Source: Macrocystis pyrifera
Lineage: Eukaryota; Sar; Phaeophyceae; Laminariales; Laminariaceae
Assembly: GCA_031763025.1 (NCBI GenBank)
Contig: JASSKH010000041.1
Span: 310,001-374,000, forward strand
Length of the DNA stretch: 64,000 bases
Direction: 5' to 3'
The notes beneath the pieces are model-generated. The model did not search any database. It was not told the origin of the DNA and worked only from the letters and a program-made list of their open reading frames with translations. Below, piece by piece: positions 57,640-64,000 of this stretch; position 1 is the first letter of the stretch, and the number at the start of each line of letters is the position of its first letter. The translations under genes were made by a program, and so were the position numbers.

Positions 57640-58135
57640 TAACATTAGTAGGTGGTTCGCGTGCCTACTGAACTCAATTTCGTGGGTTCAACTCTCACCG
57701 AGTACATACCTGTAAGGACTTTTTCTTTCATAAAAAAATGATCAGCGGAAAGCGTGAAAGCGTGAGTTAAGTACTTTTATGAAAATCAACGAGCAGTGGG
57801 AATGCTGAACCGTATGCGTGACAAAAAATGAAGACACGTACCGGAGGGCAGAAGGGACGACACCTGTGACCACGGCTTGTCCACAGAAGAAGACCGCTAA
57901 GGGTAAAACTTCCGCTAAATGTTTTCTGGATGACGCGGTTCCTTAACCCAAAATCGTCGGAATGTCAATCTTGTTTCGAAAAATGTTTTGGTATACTTGG
58001 GTCATGGGATTACTCATCGGGATGCATTTTGGTTCCTGTTAAGTTCAGTTTTCGGGTGAGGTATGGAGCTTCAGAAAATTCAGGGTGAACGTCTATCGTA
58101 GACGCCTCACGAGTTATCGCCTCACGAGTTAAGCT
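57640..58135 (+). mobile_element. SINE copy 2, interrupted
   Basis: A box near 57645-57660 (TAGTAGGTGG), B box GTGGGTTCAACTCTC near 57683, body matching copy 1 to about 57907 (GGGTAAAA). The tail block CGAGTTAAGCTGGAAA reappears at about 58124, so about 200 bp (57910-58115) are extra in this copy. There is no long poly-A. Confidence 0.6.
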
Positions 58136-58142
58136 GGAAACA

Positions 58143-60067
58143 CAGGTGGCCACTTGGGTACGTTGCTGAACGTTGTAGCGAAAACACTTAAGCACGTTGC
58201 AGCGACGGGAAAAACAAATATCGCAACGCTTGCGCAGCGTATCAAATGCACCTCGATTGCGAGACGTCCTGTCGTGAAATTTGCACAACGTGTGGCGTTG
58301 TCGTTAGCTTTGTGGATGTTCTTGCAACGTTAGTCTGAGTTTTTTTTCTCTCCAACACGTGTGTGTTAAGATCCAGAGTTGCGGGACACTTTGTATCCCT
58401 GGACAGGTCTGCCTTTTAAGTCGGTAAACATTGCACTCACATGTGTTGTTTGCTTAACTATAGAAGAAGAGCAGTTTTATTCCTTTCGTGCACGCGGAGA
58501 CTGAGACCAAGCTCGTGCTCCTCTGGAAAACCCCTGGTTTTCCACCTAAGATACGCCTTCCAAGTACTACAAATACGTTCCCAGTGACTAAACCCAGGTA
58601 GTTACCGGGATTTCAATCTCATACAAGACCATATCTTAACACTAGCCCACTCTGATGAGCCGTAAATGCAGAATTATGGGAAATTCGTGGAAACCCCGAT
58701 TCCAAGAGCTAGAACATGAGTCGAAGATGCGGCTCCTCAAAACCCACTCCCACACCTCTGACAGGCCGCATCTCATCGCGGACGCGCCGACGAACAGCCG
58801 CCGCCGCTGGCGCCGTGCCGCCTGCTGTTGATTATGGCTTCGGGCCCGGCGGGACCCCTAGACCATCAGCCCGGCGCGCTATCACCCCGCTGCGAGCCCC
58901 ACGGCCACGACCGCCCGCACCCGTCGTTTTGGCCCCGACTCCTGCCGCCTCGTCCGTCCCGACGGTACCCATCCCGTCCGGCCGCGACCGCACCGAGCCC
59001 GTGAGAACTCCTCTTTTACGACTTCCGCCGCCAACTGACGCACCTCCCGTCACCTCGACCGACTTGGACGCACGACATTTTGCGATTACAGTAACTGTAT
59101 ACCGTATATACCGTATGATGTTATGTAGTTTATGGGTATTGATGAAATAAAGCATGGAATATGGAAGGAAGTAAAATCTGGGCCTTGTGAAGAGGTACTG
59201 AATCGTCGGTAAGTTTTGAGAAGAAGGGATGGGGAAGAGGGACATGAAGGTGGCAATGGGTGCAGTTGATTAAACTGCGAATTGCCGTCTACCAGGTATC
59301 GGCAACGTTTGCATCGTAAAAGGGGTGAACTTTTGTGTCGATCGCAATTTTTGACCTAAATATTGGTAGTTTTATCTTTGGCAAATTTTCCTCTGATGCA
59401 AAATAGAACCGAATTCATGACAAGAAAGCGAAACTGGAACAAATAGTTCTTCCCCGAACGTGGTCTGTTCCGAAATTTCATGTTTTATTTTATTTTAACC
59501 TGTGTTTTGGGTGGTTTTCGCGGAAAAAGCATGTGTTTTGCATATATATGGTGTAGGTTTTGCGCGGTACAAAACCCCGAGTGAGACCAGAAAAGGTATA
59601 TACACAACAAGCAACAACACACTGTTGACCATACATACAATGATCTGTGAGTTGTTGCTGTTGTGGGGGTATGCATCGTACAGCAGTGTTGTTTTTATCA
59701 ATTTCACTGTTACTTTTTTCGTTTACATATAATTTTTCCGATGGCAACTTTTGTTCCTATTTCGTGTTTCGTTTTTTTTCCGGATTTTGTGTTTTCCGCT
59801 TGTCGTTTTCATTTTGTGGTTTGTTTCTCGGTTTGATTTTGATTGTGTGCTGTCAAATACTACAACCGTAACACAAAACACGGCCCTTTGACCTGGTACG
59901 TTTCCCAACCTAAATACATTACATTAAGACGCTTACATTCGATAATCCAGGGACGTTTTGAACGTCTACATTGGCCAATGCCCGACCTTGAGATTTGTGG
60001 CTCAAGGTGTTTGCTTCAGGTCAACCGAAGTACGCTCTCAAGGTACCCCAATGGCCACTATGAAGTG
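58143..60067 (+). mobile_element. TIR-bounded unit (R5 family) with a proline-rich ORF
   Basis: The left end CAGGTGGCCACTTGGGTACG and the right end, read in reverse, CATAGTGGCCATTGGGGTAC are imperfect inverted repeats. The right ~370 bp recur inverted at 43159. The left end word recurs at 44196. No transposase is recognised. The left 200 bp are rich in CAACGTTG-like words. Target duplication was not determined. If it is one element, it carries the ORF at 58716-59150 as cargo. Confidence 0.45.
58716..59150 (+). CDS. hypothetical proline-rich protein
   Basis: 144 codons from an ATG at 58716, ending just before AATAAA at 59147. Residues about 35-115 are rich in Pro, Arg and Ala. It is encoded by a sharply GC-rich island (about 58780-59060) in AT-rich surroundings. 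An overlapping minus-strand ORF (58832-59245) is equally open, so GC bias alone could explain it. There is no recognised domain. It may be a captured gene fragment in the TIR-bounded unit. Confidence 0.3.
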   Translation: MSRRCGSSKPTPTPLTGRISSRTRRRTAAAAGAVPPAVDYGFGPGGTPRPSARRAITPLRAPRPRPPAPVVLAPTPAASSVPTVPIPSGRDRTEPVRTPLLRLPPPTDAPPVTSTDLDARHFAITVTVYRIYRMMLCSLWVLMK

Positions 60068-60837
60068 AAAGTGAAAATTAAAACATAATAATATTAGTCC
60101 GTAATGTATGTACTTACAGAAGTATGTCACCACACAGCTTGCTAGTGGAGTCATCAAGTTGTGTTTGAGAAACTAAAACCCCATGACATCGAATTCAGTC
60201 ACCGACCATCGAATGTCACGAGTACAGTATCGCTGCAGCGAATCAATCCTGTCATGGATGACCTGAAAGTGTGGGGTATGGTGTGTAGGCGGTCGTGCTT
60301 GTTCGCAAAGTCACCACACAGCTTGCTGTGTGAGAACCCAACCAAAACTGGTACCGACTACAAATACCGACTCCCGAATAACAACGCTGCAGCGTACAGC
60401 AATCTTCTCGTTGGTAGCTCACTCCCAAAAGGATGGGTGTGGGGTATGAATAAGGCTGGCGGCTGGAGTCTGCAATGTACTATTAATATTAGGTTGTTCT
60501 GCTGTTGGTTTGTACTCTTCTCTTCAAAGCTTTTTGTATGTGTTTGTTTACATCGGGAGAAAACAGTATAGTTTATATTACAGTAGCTGCATTACATCAG
60601 ACAGACAGACGGACGCACTCGGACTTTCCGTCACAGAAACCCTCGGTTAACATCTAGGGAATTCTCTCAAAATACTCCCTACTCGGACTACAAACCATAC
60701 TGGGAGCATATTACATGCAGTCAAGCGCACAAAATGTAGGCTGCGAATTCCACGCAAACCTTGTGTGGATGAAGGTCAAGCAATTAGCATTCCCATGTAT
60801 ATATACCGGCGGGAGCTCTATCGAAGCGAAATGCTTC
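60068..60837. other. no clear gene
   Basis: A 136-codon ORF (60161-60571) has no recognised motif. The word GTCACCACACAGCTTGCT occurs at 60126 and 60312. Nothing else is supported. Confidence 0.35.
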
Positions 60838-61513
60838 TTGAGCCAAAAAACGGAGAAAGCTTCCGGAAGTCGTGTCTCGTGAACCACCACAAATTAGGTG
60901 TACATAAATTGGACGCACTAACCCTGACACACTACTGCTTGTGCAAAAAAAAAAAAGTTTATAAAAACCCTCTTTCCGACTCGATCTCGCCGAGATATCC
61001 GCGAAACTCGAAACCAACTTTTTGACACTAAATTACGAACGCGTATAAAAGAAAAAAACGACCGAGATAAAAATTGGAGGACACTACATTATTCAAGACA
61101 CAAGGAGAAGACAGATGATGGTCTCCACGCCCAATTCATCACCCATCAAGAGATATAACACCAAATCTATTATATACTAAAAACAAGTAATAACGAGAAA
61201 GACATTATTTCTTCAATGCCCCGCTCAAGTTTGCAATTTTGGGGCTGAAAATTCAACCTCGTGTTTGAACCGTATGTGCATATGTATTCCGCATAATCTC
61301 TTTCGAAATTTCGTGTTTGACACTACGAGTTAAGGCCGCCTTTCATGTTTTCAGAGTTCTGGATCGATCATAAATCCTGGGGAAGAAAAGAAAAACACAA
61401 TAAAGGGGAGGCATCTCAAACGTTGGTGGGGACATAAATTGCATCGTAAAACACGTCAAAATACGCCTTCTTGAGCGGGGCATAGCCAATCAACACTTCT
61501 AGCAGCGCCTTGG
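60838..61513. mobile_element. TA-target MITE, copy 3, decayed ends
   Basis: The interior matches copies 1 and 2 (AGTCGTRTCTCGTG, CTAACCCTGACACA.CACTGC, ACTCGATCTCG.CGAGATAT, TTGAGCGGGGC). The terminal inverted repeats are too mutated to place exactly, so the ends are approximate. Confidence 0.65.
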
Positions 61514-62996
61514 CACAATACCACAACCAATAGAGAGCTACGGTACAAGTGACATTACCACCATTCATTAGATCCCATCAAAAAGTTGCAAGTGCTTCTC
61601 GGTTGTCCCCGTCGGTGTAAGGCTTCAAAACGTTTCAGAGTGCAAAAAAGATCACAGTACATACGTAGTTCTGCAACGATGGTTCCGAAGGGGTTGAACG
61701 CGACATGTGTGTTCAAAACCGCCTCAGTCGTGAGCAGCCACCAAACGCCCCGCGAGCAGAGATATGTGCTTGGCGCATGACGCAATGCATCCCCGACACG
61801 AATTGAACGACCTTGTGTCGGAGTATTAGCATTCCTCATTAACCCGTTATATCATACCCTAACCCTGAACACGTGCATTCCTGTCGCTAAATACAAATCT
61901 ACGGTGCCCTTCGCTTAGGGTGATGAACAAAGAGCAAATGTCTGTTTGCATGTACATTAAACTCCTGGTGCACCTGGCGATTGATTGGCAAGGTGAAAGA
62001 TGCCCCGACGGACGAGCAGGCTCATGCTTTCCCACTGCAGCACGACCAGCTGCGCTGTCATACCCGCGCTAAGTATCAGTCGACTCCAAATGCACCAAGC
62101 ACAACTCACTGTCCCACCCCCCAGTGATCAAATTGTTTCTATCACGCCAGGTGAGGGCCTGGGACGTAGTCCGAGTGTAGGGTAGACCTTGAAACAGTTG
62201 ATCACGGAAACCGAGAGTTGTATGCGATCGAGGTTAGTCGGACGACAAAGTGCACGCACATGTGAGGCGTTTCACGATACATCGGATTTGCAACATCTAA
62301 TGAACCGGAGGGTGTACAGTAGCTGCAACCTAGCCAACACCGAGAGAAAAAATCACACAACCGTCCCCGAACGGCACGAGATCAGGGCCAGTATCGCTGG
62401 GCCGCAAGCAAAGCAGAAATTTATCGACCCATACAGTATCGGCAGGAACCAAGGCAACAGTAGCCAAACATCAATGCCCCGTATATGACCGTTTGATTCA
62501 GGTCATACCAAACCCGGGCATGGTACGGGTGGTCCTAGTCAACATCATCGCGCCGATTTTTAATAACCTGGCGTTCCTTGCATATCTATACTGTAGCACA
62601 TACGTCGCTAGTCAAAAACGGTTACCCTCTCAATTCGACTCGCTGCCGCACGATGTAAGACAAATTAAAAACTTTCGAAAAAGGCAGCACTTCGATATGG
62701 CAAAAGGACACAAGACTCGTACAGACGTTGCTGTCGTCTTACCGACTCTGGTATGAGCCTTCCGAGAGCGTTTGAACCGAGAGCACGCCATCGTCGCCAA
62801 CAGAAGCTAGCAGGGGGGATGTTTGGCCTTGGCCGCCACCAACAGCAGCTGGTCTAAAGCTCGTTCGATTTACACGCCCTGCGTGAGTTCGCTGAAGCGC
62901 GAAGAAAAAAGCATAGCGGTCGAACATGGGATGAATAGGAAGAAGAGCTTCAATGCGCAGCAGCTTGAGAGCGGAAGCCCACTTGGTTGCCGTTGA
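61514..62996. other. no gene recognised
   Basis: Consecutive plus-strand ORFs 62189-62488 and 62493-62756 have no motif I recognise and might be a broken coding region. No repeat match was noticed elsewhere in the window. Confidence 0.3.
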
Positions 62997-63488
62997 ATGT
63001 CGCACGAGAGATTCGAGGAAACAAGGGCAACAGGGTGTGACTTCGACTCAAAAACAGGCCTTCGTTGTTCGAAGCTAGGGCGCAGGGCAAATTTCACCGA
63101 AGAAAACATAAATTTCGATCATCGTGTCTTACTAAATAAAACTCTTAGCAACCTAGATCACGCGCATTCAAGAGGACAACGTTGCACGCCCAACGCCGAT
63201 GTCGGAAAAAAGGAGGAAGATGCGTCATCTAAACCTGCGACCCTGTTGCGGCAACGTCATGAACAAACGCGCAAGCGAACGTCTCAAGTCATGTTAGGGA
63301 TATTGTTGGCTGTACCACTTCTGTACAGTGCCAACAAATTCTCCACAACAAAGGCATCTTCCCCAACGCCCCCTATGCCAGTTACCCTCGTGCTCATGAA
63401 TATAGACCAGGTTATTGTGCATGAGGTGGCACCTCAATTCGTCAATGAAAAAAACACAAACAAGTCAATTTCAATAAAGTGTACCTGA
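62997..63488 (+). CDS. hypothetical ORF, weak
   Basis: 163 codons from ATG. The middle (about residues 97-115, VMLGILLAVPLLYSANKF) could form one membrane segment. It has no family match I recognise, no neighbours to support it, and its length is within what chance gives. It is kept only as a candidate. Confidence 0.2.
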   Translation: MSHERFEETRATGCDFDSKTGLRCSKLGRRANFTEENINFDHRVLLNKTLSNLDHAHSRGQRCTPNADVGKKEEDASSKPATLLRQRHEQTRKRTSQVMLGILLAVPLLYSANKFSTTKASSPTPPMPVTLVLMNIDQVIVHEVAPQFVNEKNTNKSISIKCT

Positions 63489-64000
63489 ACTGATACCGGA
63501 GTGGACAGTGCCCGTCTGTCGAGAGCAGCCAATGTGCCATCTTCACAACCTTTTGCACCACACCAGTCGCACACAGCAAAACACCAGTATCAGAAGAACA
63601 GTTGGTGCATGGCGTTCGTTGGCTACCGAGGAAAATACCCCGACTTTTACGCCTGGGAAGAAGTATCAGGATCAAACCAGTATCGGAGCTGACAGCCTTG
63701 ACCAAGAATAAACTCAAACAACGTATACTCGCGGATATCTGGTACAGCACAGTATTGAATAAAGGAACCTTTCATCGTCGATCAGCAGTCAACTCATTAC
63801 AGGTTTGCCGGTCAGTCACTCACCCAAGTCAAAACCAAGTCCGAAGTTACTGATGCCTTAACAGGAAAGTATCAGCAGATTCCATCGTTTCACCATTCCT
63901 AAACGGATCTTGACATGAGCCAATAGTAGCGTGCCCAAAAATATATCATATTCAGAAAGATTATCGTACTGCCAGTACTGTACAGTAACCGGGTGCTTGG
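63489..64000. other. no gene recognised
   Basis: Short overlapping ORFs on both strands. Nothing is supported to the window end. Confidence 0.35.

Noticed and set aside
1..64000. CRISPR array, prokaryotic operon or rRNA
   Set aside because: The direct repeats are long or degenerate and lack regular short spacers; no rRNA core sequences or bacterial gene order were seen; the content is eukaryotic transposable elements.

Overview
The window looks like nuclear DNA of a eukaryote that is almost entirely transposable-element remains. I recognise no intact host gene, rRNA gene, functional tRNA gene or CRISPR array. The mix (Copia-type gag with a second Cys/His motif, Ty3/gypsy integrase with a chromodomain-like tail, an APE-type LINE, an unusual RT-RNase H retroelement, a PIF1/Helitron-type helicase, hAT-like and TA-target MITEs, a tRNA-headed SINE) is what large algal or oomycete (stramenopile) genomes contain. 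That placement is inference and I cannot name the organism.

The dominant family, called LTR-A here, has LTRs of about 510-560 bp that begin TGWTACAGC and end GCTGTAACA. Copies lie at 1673-2196, 4769-5129 joined to 9989-10204, 24871-25429, 33596-34153, 38330-38872, 40345-40718, 40798-41352, 45880-46390 and 54901-55437. All have the same orientation (element sense on the minus strand), with a polypurine tract and TGG-type primer sites where internal sequence remains, and 4-bp target duplications. One LTR (45880-46390) abuts a decayed Ty3/gypsy protease-integrase-chromodomain pseudogene. The others carry long internal regions with no recognisable gag-pol, so they are large non-autonomous derivatives.

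Nesting is deep and can be read base by base. From 1673 to 10204, a non-autonomous LTR-A element contains a hAT-like element (5130-9988, 8-bp duplication), which contains a gag-only LTR retrotransposon (5374-9129, 5-bp duplication) with one intact gag ORF at 6145-7239. From about 22006 to 35960, one minus-strand LINE is broken by three insertions: a 679-bp TA-target MITE (22771-23449), a 9.3-kb LTR-A element (24871-34153) and a 73-bp TA-target mini-MITE (34202-34274). The LINE frame continues across the 34 kb and 24 kb breaks when the insertions are mentally removed.

Other regions: 10205-10865 PIF1-type helicase fragment; 11686-13217, 30810-31478 and 60838-61513 further TA-MITEs; 13940-15525 RT-RNase H pseudogene; 18-21 kb unrecognised ORFs, one with a decayed ~33-codon tandem repeat; 36-38 kb nothing recognised; 41-43 kb repeat mosaics; 46.4-49.8 kb gypsy pseudogene; 50953-52842 three 631-bp tandem units; 53.4-55.4 kb another LTR-A half; 56.5-57.4 kb a fragment of the gag-only family; 57.6-58.1 kb a SINE; 58.1-60.1 kb a TIR-bounded unit with a proline-rich ORF; 61.5-64 kb nothing recognised. 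The only coding sequence I would defend as intact is the gag at 6145-7239.
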